Positions 8,046-17,374 of a DNA stretch of 64,000 nt are shown in pieces (the stretch's first letter is position 1; every line of letters begins with the position of its first letter). Source of the stretch: Olivibacter domesticus. GTDB lineage: Bacteria; Bacteroidota; Bacteroidia; Sphingobacteriales; Sphingobacteriaceae. The position numbers were made by a program, and so were the translations under genes. Below the pieces are notes generated by a model. The model was not told where the DNA came from and ran no database searches. It saw only the letters and a list, made by a program, of their open reading frames with translations. Where the stretch lies: the NCBI RefSeq assembly GCF_900109575.1, contig NZ_FOAF01000009.1, forward strand, positions 1 through 64,000, given 5' to 3'.

Positions 8046-9386
8046 TTAAAATTTTATTTCAGAAGTCAACACAAAATGATATAATGTGTTGCGTTTATCA
8101 CTCTTTTTGAGAAAGCTTCCAGGCAAAATTACATTAGATTCAAGTTCAAGAGAAACAAACTTATTGGGTTGGTAACCGATAATTGTACCCATTTGATGCG
8201 CAATAAATCTTTTGTTATTTACATTTGGATAATCCAAAGTCATTGCCGCACCATAGACTCCATCTTGTAACGAATAACGCCAAAAAGCAGCATAATCAAA
8301 TGCCACTTCCCACTTGTTGAACATTGTATTTATATAAGGATGAACGTCGATTAAATTTGATGGCCCAAACCTTGCAACCCTGCCAAAATAAGCACCGCGA
8401 GGATACAGCGCATCAAACGTATTTAACTTCTTATCGCTTGTATTTTTATCGCCACTAATAGCTTCCGTTTTAACTCCTAAATTCACACTTCTCCCAAATA
8501 GATTTGTTTCCCTTTGTAAGTTAAAAGAAATGGTCCAAGCCGAAATAGTCTGATTTCCAAACGTTCCAAATTGGTAAACCAACTCATTGTCATAGGTCAG
8601 TTTTTTGAATTTACCAAAATGCCTTAAACCAGCCGATGCTCTTCGCTCATTTTCCTGGCCACTAGTATAGATTGTGCCATTTTGCTTCTGATAAAAAATA
8701 TAAGTATCCAAACTGGAAACTCTAGAAAAATCAGTGGTTGCGTAAATACCTGAAAGGGTTTCGTCAAAATCTAAATATGTATTATTAAACGCTTCAAATG
8801 AAGGTATTACTGGTACTGAAAAAAAGGTTTTAACACTTACTTTATCGTTTTGGAAATTAACTTCTGCAAAATCAAATAAGCGCCTCACATTGGGACCTTC
8901 TCGAATATCGATCAAACGTCCTGATCCCAATCGCATATTTTGTCTACCCACGGCAATATCCCAATTTGATGTAAGCTTATATTTGGCAAATAACTGGTTT
9001 ACATAAAGCTCGCTCTTATCCACCGGACTAATGTCCTCTTTGTTGGTTACCAAACTGCTACCCAGTTCTGTAAATAGCTCTAAATTTACACCTACTTTTA
9101 AATGGGCGTGAGCTAAAAATCTATTTAAGTACCAGATATTATCTTGGCTTCCACTGCGGCCAAATTCACCATTAATAAATGATTCTGCCTGAAATCGCCA
9201 GCTTCCCCCAAACGAAAGTGTTGTATTTTGAAACAGATTGATTGCTTTTAGATTTTGATACCTATTTTTATTTTCGATTGAATCTAACTTTGTCAAATCG
9301 TCATTTTGGCGCAAAATGCTAAATTCTTGACCATAGACAGAAACGTGAAAAGCGATAAAAATCAGCAAACAAATTTTAAATTTCAT
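8046..9386 (-). CDS. Alginate-export-family outer-membrane porin
   Basis: This protein of about 446 aa begins MKFKICLLIFIAFHVSVYGQ, a signal peptide; an upstream in-frame ATG would add seven residues but makes a poorer signal. The rest is a succession of amphipathic beta strands. It carries the signature VGRQNMRLGSGRLIDIREG and then NVRRLFDFAEV, typical of the alginate_exp (PF13372) family. The C-terminus ends in aromatic/hydrophobic alternation (YHFVLTSEIKF), as expected for an outer-membrane barrel. In Bacteroidota these porins are often found in small-molecule or stress clusters rather than alginate pathways, so the solute is unknown. It belongs to the run of redox and detoxification genes on this strand. 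Confidence 0.75.
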   Translation of the reverse strand: MKFKICLLIFIAFHVSVYGQEFSILRQNDDLTKLDSIENKNRYQNLKAINLFQNTTLSFGGSWRFQAESFINGEFGRSGSQDNIWYLNRFLAHAHLKVGVNLELFTELGSSLVTNKEDISPVDKSELYVNQLFAKYKLTSNWDIAVGRQNMRLGSGRLIDIREGPNVRRLFDFAEVNFQNDKVSVKTFFSVPVIPSFEAFNNTYLDFDETLSGIYATTDFSRVSSLDTYIFYQKQNGTIYTSGQENERRASAGLRHFGKFKKLTYDNELVYQFGTFGNQTISAWTISFNLQRETNLFGRSVNLGVKTEAISGDKNTSDKKLNTFDALYPRGAYFGRVARFGPSNLIDVHPYINTMFNKWEVAFDYAAFWRYSLQDGVYGAAMTLDYPNVNNKRFIAHQMGTIIGYQPNKFVSLELESNVILPGSFLKKSDKRNTLYHFVLTSEIKF

Positions 9387-9469
9387 AACTAAAATTTGAT
9401 ATAGCACCAGATAGTATTGATGATATCATCTCCTATTTTTTTATTTCATCTACAATAACCACTTTTTGA

Positions 9470-9892
9470 CTAATGGAATTGCCGGTTGAAAATTTTATTA
9501 TCAAGACTGTATTTCCCAGCGCCTACATAGGCTATAAATCCAAACACAATCGAATAGATAAGTGGTACGTCTTGTACTTTTGCAGGATCGTTAAAATGAA
9601 TGAGCAACAAACCACTCAATGTGAGTGATATTATTAATAATGCAGCCAATCTTGTCGCGAAACCGAAGGCCACCAAAATAGCACAAAAAACATTGGCGAA
9701 AACAGCATAATATGCCGAAAAAGTTGTTCCGAAACCCAGCGGGTCTGGAATATGTGCTTCTGTTTCTTTAAATGCCATAAGTTTAGGAATTCCATGTGTT
9801 CTCATAATTGAAAACGCAACAAAAATTCGGAACAAGAGCAGTGCGACTTCTTTATTGGTAGTTTGAGCGACCAATATATTTTTTATTTTCAT
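9470..9892 (-). CDS. DoxX family membrane protein
   Basis: From the preferred start MKIKNILVAQTTNKEVALLL this is a 140-aa protein with four membrane helices, the DoxX fold. A conserved R-x-F followed by a substrate loop with HGIPKLMAF lies in the first third. DoxX proteins are quinone- or thiosulfate-linked membrane proteins, and stand-alone ones are commonly induced by oxidative or thiol stress. Two further in-frame ATGs upstream (up to 9943) would add an implausible polar extension. It lies between the porin gene and the RidA lipoprotein gene on the same strand. The family is secure; electron donor and acceptor are not known. Confidence 0.8.
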   Translation of the reverse strand: MKIKNILVAQTTNKEVALLLFRIFVAFSIMRTHGIPKLMAFKETEAHIPDPLGFGTTFSAYYAVFANVFCAILVAFGFATRLAALLIISLTLSGLLLIHFNDPAKVQDVPLIYSIVFGFIAYVGAGKYSLDNKIFNRQFH

Positions 9893-9940
9893 GTTAATTA
9901 GCTTTATCATTTTTGGTCTATTATATAATTCAGGATAATA

Positions 9941-10003
9941 CAAGGCACTTACCAGCCCGAAGTAAAATATTAATACACCAAACTATTTATTCTGTAGTGA
10001 ATT
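9941..10003. repeat. Direct repeat copy A (matches 10734-10797)
   Basis: The segment CAAGGCACTTACCAGCCCGA and the following roughly 43 bases align with a segment at the 3' end of the YceI gene (CAAAGCACTTACCAGTCCGA and onward) at about 80% identity. Copy B covers the last codons of YceI and its downstream region, so copy A looks like the relic of a second YceI-like 3' end, with the RidA gene between them. Confidence 0.65.
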
Positions 10004-10029
10004 TTATACGATGTTCCGCGTTCATACTT

Positions 10030-10557
10030 TTAGTCCGGCTTATATACTTCCAGTCCAATTTCTATCATAATGTCTGGAATAACTAGTTCTTTAACTCCAA
10101 CCCAATTTCCTGTTGGAAATTGTTTTGTGTAAATTTTATTACGGTAAGCTGCGTTCTTCAAAAAAGCTGGCATATTGGTAGTGAAAATATTTTCCACGAT
10201 CACATCATCAAACGTACAGCCATAATGATTTAATATTTTTTCTAAGTCAGCATAGCAGTTTCTCATCTGTTGTCCTAGATCTCCTATGTTTTTTGCATTG
10301 CCTTTATCGTCCATACTTACAGCTCCAGAAATTCTAATAATATCTCCTACTTTCACGGCGTGTGTATATCCTTGAGCTTTTTCGAATTCGGGCCTAAGGT
10401 AAAAGTATTCAGGTTTTTCAGTTTCAACAATTACTTCATCTGTAGCTTCCTTTGTCGATTCTTTGTCTTTGTGTTCGCAACTTTGAATTGTAAAAGTTAA
10501 TGCCATTAATAGCACAATTAATGATAGTTGATTGGTCTGGCTCGTTAGTTTTCTCAT
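10030..10557 (-). CDS. RidA-family lipoprotein
   Basis: The 175-aa protein has a lipoprotein signal (LIVLLMALTFTIQSC, lipobox IQSC), then a charged linker and a RidA/YjgF/UK114 domain from about residue 50. It contains GDIIRISGAVSMDDKGNA, NCYADLEKILNHYGCTFDDV and a C-terminal VPD-type strand. Classic RidA is a cytoplasmic enamine/imine deaminase. Export to the envelope with a lipid anchor is less usual and suggests a scavenging role outside the cytoplasm. The arginine that contacts substrate carboxylates in RidA (usual context R-A-C-V) is not obvious: the C-terminal part reads IPDIMIEIGLEVYKPD, so catalysis may differ. It is a member of the minus-strand redox cluster. Confidence 0.75.
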   Translation of the reverse strand: MRKLTSQTNQLSLIVLLMALTFTIQSCEHKDKESTKEATDEVIVETEKPEYFYLRPEFEKAQGYTHAVKVGDIIRISGAVSMDDKGNAKNIGDLGQQMRNCYADLEKILNHYGCTFDDVIVENIFTTNMPAFLKNAAYRNKIYTKQFPTGNWVGVKELVIPDIMIEIGLEVYKPD

Positions 10558-10733
10558 AATTATCATTGTTTTTTTGCCGATTTTATTTGGTTTTCAGCTT
10601 TCCTGTTTTTATTAAATTTAGTTATGTCTTACCCTATGACGCATATCATATTAAAAGTTGAAAAAGGTTTTTCAAGCACCAGGTTCATTTTGGCTGCTTA
10701 TATAATCGTTTCTTATTGCAAAAAAGACGATGC

Positions 10734-10797
10734 AAAGCACTTACCAGTCCGAATTAAAAATATTAACCTATCAAACCATTTATTCTTTATTGAATTC
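10734..10797. repeat. Direct repeat copy B (3' end of the YceI gene)
   Basis: This segment pairs with copy A at 9941-10003. It overlaps the last codons and stop of the YceI gene and continues into the downstream spacer. See copy A for the comparison. Confidence 0.65.
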
Positions 10798-11298
10798 TAG
10801 GTCTACGATCAATTTTACAGTATCACTAACCACAATACTGCCTGCGTCTGTAACAGCACTCCAAGTAAGATTAAAATCCTTTCTATTAATTGTTCCAGTA
10901 GCTTCGAATCCTGCTTTTGTCTGGCCATAAGGGTCTACTACGATACCATTGAAATCAACGTACATTTTAATTTCTTTAGTAATATCTCTAATAGTTAAAT
11001 CTCCTACTAACGTTTCTCCATCAAAAGATGTAGACTTAAATAATAATTCAGGGTACTTTTCTGCATTAAAAAAATCGTCCGATTTTAAGTGTCCGTCTCT
11101 ATCACCATTTTTTGTGTTGATAGAACTCGTTTTTGCGGTGAAGCTAAAATCTGCATTAACGAAATCATCATTGCTGGTTTCAGCTGTTGCATTAAAATCT
11201 TCAAAATACCCAGTTACGGTAGAAATCATCATATGCTTCACTTTAAAGCTGATTTCGGAATGTACTTTGTCAATATTCCAAGTTGTTTTTGCTGCCAT
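10780..11298 (-). CDS. YceI family protein
   Basis: The 172-aa protein starts MAAKTTWNIDKVHSEISFKV, the N-terminal signature of the YceI lipocalin-like family (W-x-I-D-x-x-H-S-x-I-x-F-x-V-x-H). Further conserved blocks are STVTGYFEDFNAT, KSDDFFNAEKYP, LTIRDITKEIKMYVDFNG and TGTINRKDFNLTW. YceI proteins fold as a beta barrel that binds polyisoprenoids or quinone-like lipids and are induced under acid or oxidative stress. No signal peptide is present, so this copy is probably cytoplasmic. It sits 32 bp downstream of the amidohydrolase gene and 214 bp upstream of the RidA gene, in the same operon-like run. Confidence 0.85.
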   Translation of the reverse strand: MAAKTTWNIDKVHSEISFKVKHMMISTVTGYFEDFNATAETSNDDFVNADFSFTAKTSSINTKNGDRDGHLKSDDFFNAEKYPELLFKSTSFDGETLVGDLTIRDITKEIKMYVDFNGIVVDPYGQTKAGFEATGTINRKDFNLTWSAVTDAGSIVVSDTVKLIVDLEFNKE

Positions 11299-11330
11299 GA
11301 TTATTTTATTGGTTAAAAGTTATTACCAAG

Positions 11331-13130
11331 TTATTTACTTTGATAACCTCCGAAATATTTTACGGGTGACCAATTAGGTATTACTCCAGGAAGTTTTGGG
11401 TTCATCTTTTCATATTCACTTGAAGCAAATACTACTTTGCCTCCCACTACTGTGAGAATTGATTTTAGATTGTTGATCTCTTTCTCCGGGATGGTAAAAT
11501 AATCATCAGATAAGATCGCAAAGTCAGCATACATTCCATTTTCTAATGTTCCTTTTACGGTTTCCTCGTCAGAAATCCAGGCACTTCCTTGTGTGTACAA
11601 GTGCAAAGCTTCTTCTCTTGATAATCGGTTGGATGGTTCAGCCAATTGAAAACCGCCAACAGTCTTACCCGTTACCAACCAATATAGCGCGGGCCAAGGA
11701 TTGTAACTTGCTACACGGGTACCATCCGTTCCCGCACCTAAGGGGAGTCCTGCGTCGATCATTTTGCGAACTGGCGGTGCTTGTTTAGCTTTTTCTGCAC
11801 CATAACGTTCTACGAAATACTCACCTGCATACGCCATACGCGCTTGAATAGCTATTCCACCATTTAAAGCCTTTATGCGTTTTAACTCAGTTTCCTTAAC
11901 CGTTTCAGCGTGGTCAAATAACCACCTTTTAGAAGCTAATTTTCCATTTGTTTCCTTATTCACTTCTTCGATGACATCAAGCATATTGGCAATGGTTTCG
12001 CCATATGTGGCATGTATTCTGAAAGGCCATCCACTATCTACGTGAAGACGTATGATTTTTTTCAAATCTTGTCTCCAAGTTGGTCTATCTTCCAACATAG
12101 GCTGGGGTGCCAAAAAGTTTTCAAAATCACCAGCGCTCCAAGTTAGGAATTCACCACCACCTTCGAGTTCATAACCGTGTTCTAAATGTATTTCGCCGTT
12201 GTATCCCACTTCATTGTTTGCAATCCATTCTTCAAATTCGGCATATTCAGCACCTTTATCTTGTGGAAATAAATAGTAAGATAGACGAATTGGCATTTCA
12301 CCAGCATCGGCTAATTTTTTTGTACTGCTAAAATCTTCTGGAAATTTGTGACCTCCGCCACCAGCATCGATACCGCTGGTAATTCCAAACCTGTTCAACT
12401 CTCTGTAAAACTGCTTAGTAGAGTTTATCATTTCGTCATCTGATAATGTTGGCAAACCAGCAATTGTTTGGTATAAAATGGTGGGGCTAGGTTCTGCCAA
12501 AAGTACTCCGGTTAGCTTTCCATCAGCACCTTTTTCAAAATTGCTTCCTTCTGGAGCTTTTGAATTTTCATCAAAATTCATCGCCTTTAAACCAGCTGTA
12601 TTTAACCAACCTCTGCTGTATAAAAACAGTACAAAAGTCGGGACATCACCTGTGGCTTCATTAATTTCTTCAGGTGTTGGAAAGCGTTTTTCTTCAAACT
12701 GATAAGGGCTCCATCCGCCAATTACCCTAACCCATTGTCCTTTTGGAGTATTTGCCGCCTGCTCTTTTAGCATTTGTAACGCTATTTTCAAAGATGTCAC
12801 CCCATCCCAACGTAATTCGGCATTATAAAAACGTGCGCCCCTGGTTAAGTGTAAATGAGAGTCGTTTAAGCCGGGTATCAAAGTTTTGCCTTTGGCATCT
12901 ATTATTTTTGTGCTGTCGTTTTTAAGCTTTAAAATATCTTCGTTAGTCCCCGAAGCCAAAATTTCCCCATCTTTAACAGCAATAGCCTCTTTAATGGTTC
13001 TATTACTATCCATAATTGCTATTTTAGCATTGGTAACAATTAAGTCGGCAAAGTCTTCATTTGCTTTATTCCTATTTTTACAGGACACCAATGCAATCGA
13101 AACGAGCAGTAATAATATAAGTTGCTTCAT
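11331..13130 (-). CDS. Exported amidohydrolase, YtcJ-like metal-dependent hydrolase
   Basis: This 599-aa protein begins MKQLILLLLVSIALVSCKN, a lipoprotein signal with Cys at residue 17. The amidohydrolase_3 domain (YtcJ type) carries metal ligands in NDSHLHL (HxH), FRIHATYGET, WLFDHAETV and LGAGTDGTRVASYNPW, so all the usual ligands are visible. Family members hydrolyse amide or formamide bonds at a binuclear or mononuclear metal centre; the substrate cannot be read from sequence. The gene lies between the YceI and isochorismatase-like genes. Pairing with isochorismatase, pirin and DoxX proteins is a recurring arrangement in Bacteroidota and points to catabolism or detoxification of an aromatic or N-acyl compound (inference). 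Confidence 0.8.
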   Translation of the reverse strand: MKQLILLLLVSIALVSCKNRNKANEDFADLIVTNAKIAIMDSNRTIKEAIAVKDGEILASGTNEDILKLKNDSTKIIDAKGKTLIPGLNDSHLHLTRGARFYNAELRWDGVTSLKIALQMLKEQAANTPKGQWVRVIGGWSPYQFEEKRFPTPEEINEATGDVPTFVLFLYSRGWLNTAGLKAMNFDENSKAPEGSNFEKGADGKLTGVLLAEPSPTILYQTIAGLPTLSDDEMINSTKQFYRELNRFGITSGIDAGGGGHKFPEDFSSTKKLADAGEMPIRLSYYLFPQDKGAEYAEFEEWIANNEVGYNGEIHLEHGYELEGGGEFLTWSAGDFENFLAPQPMLEDRPTWRQDLKKIIRLHVDSGWPFRIHATYGETIANMLDVIEEVNKETNGKLASKRWLFDHAETVKETELKRIKALNGGIAIQARMAYAGEYFVERYGAEKAKQAPPVRKMIDAGLPLGAGTDGTRVASYNPWPALYWLVTGKTVGGFQLAEPSNRLSREEALHLYTQGSAWISDEETVKGTLENGMYADFAILSDDYFTIPEKEINNLKSILTVVGGKVVFASSEYEKMNPKLPGVIPNWSPVKYFGGYQSK

Positions 13131-13144
13131 AATAAATGTTATTT

Positions 13145-13176
13145 AAAGGCAACCTTCATTACTGCCGGTTGCCTTT
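13145..13176 (-). terminator. Hairpin between isochorismatase-like and amidohydrolase genes
   Basis: Perfect 10-bp arms AAAGGCAACC and GGTTGCCTTT are separated by 12 bases, directly after the isochorismatase-like stop codon in the direction of transcription. There is no long T run beyond the stem, so it may attenuate rather than end transcription between the two genes. Confidence 0.5.
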
Positions 13177-13187
13177 GTTGGTTGTAG

Positions 13188-13874
13188 TTAGTGTTTTAGC
13201 ATCTCTCTAGCATATTGCACACCTATTCCATACGCTCCACCATATTTCACAAGCAAATCATTTACAGGCTTATAGGTTTCTTGTCTTGCCCAGTCACGTT
13301 GTAATTCTAAAATATATTGCAGTGAAGTGATAGGTTTTGCACCTGCTTGAACCATACGAGTTATTGCTTGATCATGAACTTCTTTCGAAATATCACCTGA
13401 AGCATCGGTAATCACATAAACATCATAACCTTCCTCTAAAGCAGATAATACTGGAAAAACAATACAAACACTTGTCCATAAGCCCGACATAACAATTTTC
13501 TTTTTGTTTTTACCTGTGATGGCCTTGTGGGCATTTATATCTTCCCAAGTGTTCATTGTTGTACGATCAATATATTTTGATTGATCAGGATATACTTCCA
13601 AAATTTCTGGAAATACAGGTCCACTAAAAGATTTTTCGGCCACTGTTGTAACTACAGTAGCTACATTAAAGATTTTGGACGCACCAACGACTATTCCAAC
13701 GTTATTTCGCAATACTTCCATCGACCCGTTATTCGTTGCAAAAGCCATTTGACCTTCGTGGTCGATCATTACTAATGCGTGATTTGTTGGGCTTAGTAAT
13801 TCTGGACTAGGTTTTTGAGCAAACCCTAATAAGGATAAAAAACCTAGTGCAATACATAAAACTGTTTTTTTCAT
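13188..13874 (-). CDS. Isochorismatase-like hydrolase (YcaC type), exported
   Basis: From the start MKKTVLCIALGFLSLLGFAQ the protein is 228 aa with a signal peptide ending near AFAQ-type cleavage. The cysteine-hydrolase domain shows the catalytic triad: Asp in ALVMIDHEGQM, a Lys in GASKIF, and Cys in MSGLWTSVCIVFPVLSALEE. YcaC-like proteins belong to the isochorismatase superfamily, but their physiological substrates are mostly unknown. Export to the periplasm is notable because most relatives are cytoplasmic. An in-frame ATG seven codons upstream gives a less typical signal. It is the second gene after pirin in the divergent cluster. Confidence 0.8.
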   Translation of the reverse strand: MKKTVLCIALGFLSLLGFAQKPSPELLSPTNHALVMIDHEGQMAFATNNGSMEVLRNNVGIVVGASKIFNVATVVTTVAEKSFSGPVFPEILEVYPDQSKYIDRTTMNTWEDINAHKAITGKNKKKIVMSGLWTSVCIVFPVLSALEEGYDVYVITDASGDISKEVHDQAITRMVQAGAKPITSLQYILELQRDWARQETYKPVNDLLVKYGGAYGIGVQYAREMLKH

Positions 13875-13935
13875 TTTCAATTTAATTTTTATCATTTCTG
13901 ACGGTTATAGATATTTAGTTATTATTTAATAATCA

Positions 13936-14649
13936 TCAATCCATTGGAACTTCCATCAAAAGCAGTTCTGTATTAGAATCTGCCTTAATGGTTAATTCCT
14001 TGGTATCCCATACCCCGAAGCCATCTCTTTTATTTAAAATCTGATCATTAACAGTTACGTCCCCTTTGAGTACAAAGACATAAACACCATTTCTCTCAGG
14101 GTCATTTAAAGGATATTTTAATTCTTTTCCACTTTCAATGTTCGTTATATTGAACCACGCATCTTGGTTAACCCACACTCCTTCATCATTAGGATTTGGG
14201 GATACTATTTGTTGCAACTTATTTTCCCGGTCTGCTACATTCAAAGTAATTTGATCATAACGCGGGCTTACATTTTTTTGATTGGGTATAACCCATATTT
14301 GAAGAAACTTAACCTCTTTGTCTGGGTTGTTGTTGTATTCGGAATGCATCACTCCCGTACCAGCGCTCATTACCTGTATGTCTCCAGATCTGATTACTGT
14401 TTCATTGCCCATATTGTCTTTATGTTTCAAATCTCCTTCAAGTGGTATGGAAATAATTTCCATATCTTTATGTGGATGGGTCCCAAATCCCATATTACCG
14501 GAAACTCTATCATCGTTCAATACGCGTAATGCACCAAAATTCATCCGTTCCGGGTTGTAGTAATTGGCAAAGCTGAATGTATGTTTTGAGTGTAACCACC
14601 CATGATTAGCATCTCCTCTCGTATCTGCTTTATGAAGTATTGTATTCAT
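13936..14649 (-). CDS. Pirin family bicupin protein
   Basis: This 237-aa protein begins MNTILHKADTRGDANHGWLH, typical of pirin/YhhW proteins. The N-terminal cupin has the metal-binding set GTHPHKDMEIISI and SAGTGVMHSEYN (three His and one Glu). The C-terminal cupin is the weaker domain, as in other bacterial pirins (VFVLKGDVTVNDQ). Bacterial pirins show quercetin 2,3-dioxygenase activity in vitro and respond to redox stress. It is the first gene on this side of the divergent promoter region, opposite the sigma-54 activator gene, so it is probably the lead gene of the activator's target operon. Confidence 0.85.
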   Translation of the reverse strand: MNTILHKADTRGDANHGWLHSKHTFSFANYYNPERMNFGALRVLNDDRVSGNMGFGTHPHKDMEIISIPLEGDLKHKDNMGNETVIRSGDIQVMSAGTGVMHSEYNNNPDKEVKFLQIWVIPNQKNVSPRYDQITLNVADRENKLQQIVSPNPNDEGVWVNQDAWFNITNIESGKELKYPLNDPERNGVYVFVLKGDVTVNDQILNKRDGFGVWDTKELTIKADSNTELLLMEVPMD

Positions 14650-14794
14650 CGTTTTATATTTTTATTTGGTAAGTGATTCTAACCTAATTTCTTGTTTCTT
14701 AATTTCCAGCTAATTGTTATTGCCAACATGGGCGAAGTGAGGCGGTTGCTAGTATCAGATATCAATTATTTTCATCTGAAATTCAACTCTTATA

Positions 14795-14810
14795 GGCCAT
14801 TTTTATGCCA
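14795..14810 (-). promoter_or_regulatory. Candidate sigma-54 (-24/-12) promoter for the pirin operon
   Basis: On the minus strand the site reads TGGCATAAAAATGGCC. The invariant GG and GC are separated by exactly 10 bases, as required for sigma-54, and TGGCA of the -24 element is perfect; the -12 TTGC is TGGC. It lies 146 bp upstream of the pirin start, divergent from a gene for a GAFTGA-containing activator, which supports the call. Confidence 0.55.
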
Positions 14811-14937
14811 ACAATTTAACATATTGATTTTCAACATATTAAACAATAATTATTAAAACAAATATTTCTTATTTTTTAGAAAATTCTATTATATTAGAAA
14901 ATTTTATTATTTTTAATCCTTCAAATATCCTATCTAT

Positions 14938-17049
14938 ATGAATGCAGAAATTTCAAAAAATCAAGTAAAAGAATGGTTGGTTGAAACTTTACCATACGAG
15001 GTAGTATGGTTTGATGAACAGGGAAACCTTGTTTATGCCAACACAAAATTTTGTAACGCACTAGGTTACAAAAAGTCAGAACTCTTGAAGCTCTCGATAA
15101 CAAATATTAATCCTACCGTTACCAAAGAAAGCTGGAAGAGACACTGGGAACTTTTAAAAAAAGAAAAATCGCATCATTTTATAGCAATTCATAAAAACAA
15201 GAGTGGAAAATTTTATGAAGTTGATGTTTTTGCTCAGTTTTTCTCAAATAATGGAAATAATTTAATCTGTGGCATTATAAATAATATCACCCAATCCAGC
15301 TTTTATAAACAGCTGATAGATTACACCCAAACCATCGCAAATGTAGGAGGATGGGAATGGAACCTGCAAGACGGCTCTTTAATTGCAACCACCGAAGCAT
15401 TAAAAATCTTTAATGTGGAAGATTTTGAAGATCTGGCACCAGCTAACATTATACATTACTTCAGGGATCCCGAAAGAATAAAAAATCTTTTACGAGGTGC
15501 AATGAGAAATGCCACTTCTTATGATGAAATATTAGAGACTACGGATTCCCGATTTATTCGAACCGTTGCCAAACCATTATTAAAAGGTGGTAAAGTCTAT
15601 AAAATAATTGGCGTTTATCAAGACATTACCCAACAACAGGTTAGAGAAAATGATCTACAGTTTTATAAAGAAATAATTGATAGTGCAGAAGATTTAATTT
15701 ACGTCTATAATAAAGAGGGAGATTTAGTGCACTATAGCAAATCAGTGGTCAAAAAATTAGGCTTTAGCCAAAAACAATTAGACGCTTTCACTATTTATGA
15801 TTTGGATATGGGGCTAAACCCCGAGTGGTGGTCTAAACATTTTAATGAAATTATTGAAAAGGGGCTATTGCGATTTGAGCGAATAGCAATTAGAAAAGAC
15901 GGTACAAAATTCCCGATAGAGGTAAGTGCTAACCATTTGCGTTATAACAACGAAGATTACAATTGCGCAGTTGTGCGGGATATTTCAATGAGGAAGTTGA
16001 GAGATTTAAAACTTTATGAAGCCTTGGAAGAAATAAAATCTCTAAAAGAACGCTTAGAAAATGAAAACGAGTATTTACAGGAAGAAATAAGTAGAAAAAT
16101 AAATTTTGAGAAAATTATCTGTACAAGTAAAGCCTATGAGAAAGTTTTAGAACAGGTCAATCAAGTGGCACATACAGATACTACAGTACTTATAACCGGC
16201 GAATCTGGTACAGGAAAAGAATTATTGGCAAGTGCGATACATTCTAACAGCACAAGAAAAGACAGAACTCTTATAAAAGTAAATTGTGCTACTTTACCAA
16301 AAGAACTCATAGAAAGTGAACTTTTTGGACATAAAAAAGGGGCTTTTACCGGTGCAACAGCTGATAAAGCCGGAAAATTCTCATTGGCAGATGGAGGCAC
16401 TATTTTTCTTGATGAAATAGGCGAAATGCCTGTCGAACTGCAGTCTAAATTACTTCGCGTGTTACAAGAAGGCGAATTTGATGCACTTGGTGGTACCAAA
16501 ACTATAAAAGTAAACGTACGGGTTATAGCTGCAACGAACAGGCACTTGGAAGAAATGATAAAAGACGGTACGTTTAGAGAAGATTTATATTATCGTTTAA
16601 ATGTTTTTCCTATTTACAACATCCCATTAAGAGGCAGAAAAGAAGATATTCCATTGTTGGCGCAATTTTTTTTAGAAAAATATTCTGCGAAAGCAGGTAA
16701 AGGTTTTAAACGATTATCTAAAAAGACTATTGCCATTTTAATGGATTATAATTTTCCCGGCAACATTAGAGAGCTGGAAAACTTAATTGAACGGGCAGTT
16801 ATCATTGAAAACGGTACAACTTTAAACCCTGGCAACTGGATGCCAAAATCAAATATGAAAACAGCTACCAATGAATTCAAGTCTTTTGATGATTTGCAAC
16901 GCGACTATATTATAGAAGTGCTTGATTATACTGATTGGAGGGTAAGTGGTATAAAAGGAGCCGCAACCATACTAAATATAAAAGACAAAACCCTATTTGC
17001 CAAGATGAAACGTTTGGGGATAGAAAAAAAGATTGGGTTAAAAACTTAA
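14938..17049 (+). CDS. PAS-domain sigma-54-dependent transcriptional activator
   Basis: The 703-aa protein has three PAS-like domains (about residues 10-125, 130-230 and 240-355), a short coiled coil ([20 protein letters not shown]), an AAA+ domain (about 385-625) and a C-terminal helix-turn-helix ([17 protein letters not shown]). The AAA+ part has Walker A GESGTGKE near residue 421, the sigma-54 contact loop GAFTGA near 468, Walker [12 protein letters not shown] near 487 and the arginine-finger region [13 protein letters not shown]. It should therefore open sigma-54 promoters in response to a signal sensed by the PAS domains, perhaps redox or an aromatic ligand. It is divergent from the pirin-to-ferredoxin cluster, which it likely controls. 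No receiver domain is present, so it does not need phosphorylation by a partner kinase. Confidence 0.9.
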   Translation: MNAEISKNQVKEWLVETLPYEVVWFDEQGNLVYANTKFCNALGYKKSELLKLSITNINPTVTKESWKRHWELLKKEKSHHFIAIHKNKSGKFYEVDVFAQFFSNNGNNLICGIINNITQSSFYKQLIDYTQTIANVGGWEWNLQDGSLIATTEALKIFNVEDFEDLAPANIIHYFRDPERIKNLLRGAMRNATSYDEILETTDSRFIRTVAKPLLKGGKVYKIIGVYQDITQQQVRENDLQFYKEIIDSAEDLIYVYNKEGDLVHYSKSVVKKLGFSQKQLDAFTIYDLDMGLNPEWWSKHFNEIIEKGLLRFERIAIRKDGTKFPIEVSANHLRYNNEDYNCAVVRDISMRKLRDLKLYEALEEIKSLKERLENENEYLQEEISRKINFEKIICTSKAYEKVLEQVNQVAHTDTTVLITGESGTGKELLASAIHSNSTRKDRTLIKVNCATLPKELIESELFGHKKGAFTGATADKAGKFSLADGGTIFLDEIGEMPVELQSKLLRVLQEGEFDALGGTKTIKVNVRVIAATNRHLEEMIKDGTFREDLYYRLNVFPIYNIPLRGRKEDIPLLAQFFLEKYSAKAGKGFKRLSKKTIAILMDYNFPGNIRELENLIERAVIIENGTTLNPGNWMPKSNMKTATNEFKSFDDLQRDYIIEVLDYTDWRVSGIKGAATILNIKDKTLFAKMKRLGIEKKIGLKT

Positions 17050-17198
17050 ACCTTTCTCGCTATTTGATTATATCTTCCCATTAAGGAAATAATATTAGCA
17101 AGGTAGTAGGCGGTCTAGCATTTTTATTTGAGCACTGGCAAATCCAAACAGTATGTATTTACCTAAAGTTACTCTCTTGAAACAGCACAAAAAAAAGA

Positions 17199-17271
17199 TC
17201 TTCAACCGGGGAGATTGAAGACCTTTACTAACCAATTATAAACCTAAATTATGATGACACAAAGATAGTGT
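17199..17271. promoter_or_regulatory. Hairpin plus ATAAACCTAAATT leader with no gene behind it
   Basis: In the 325-bp gap after the activator gene, arms TCTTCAA/TTGAAGA enclose CCGGGGAGA. Upstream is an A-run, which on the minus strand makes a T-rich terminator for the small HTH gene at 17375. Downstream on the plus strand is ACCAATTATAAACCTAAATT then ATG, the same leader motif found before starts at 32773, 33382, 35088 and 37541. Here the ATG opens only a five-codon frame (MMTQR stop). It may be an orphan gene leader. The rest of the gap shows nothing recognisable. Confidence 0.4.
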
Positions 17272-17374
17272 ACATATTACACTTTGACAAGTATTTTTTA
17301 ATATTTTTTTCGATTGTTAGGCAAGCCTGCAATTAGGCGGAAAATTTTTTAGAACATATATAAGCTGTACAGCA

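Noticed and set aside
10681-10740. Second sigma-54 promoter upstream of the RidA gene (TTTGCATCG...TTGCA)
   Set aside because: The GG/GC spacing is two bases too long and the -24 GG is absent.
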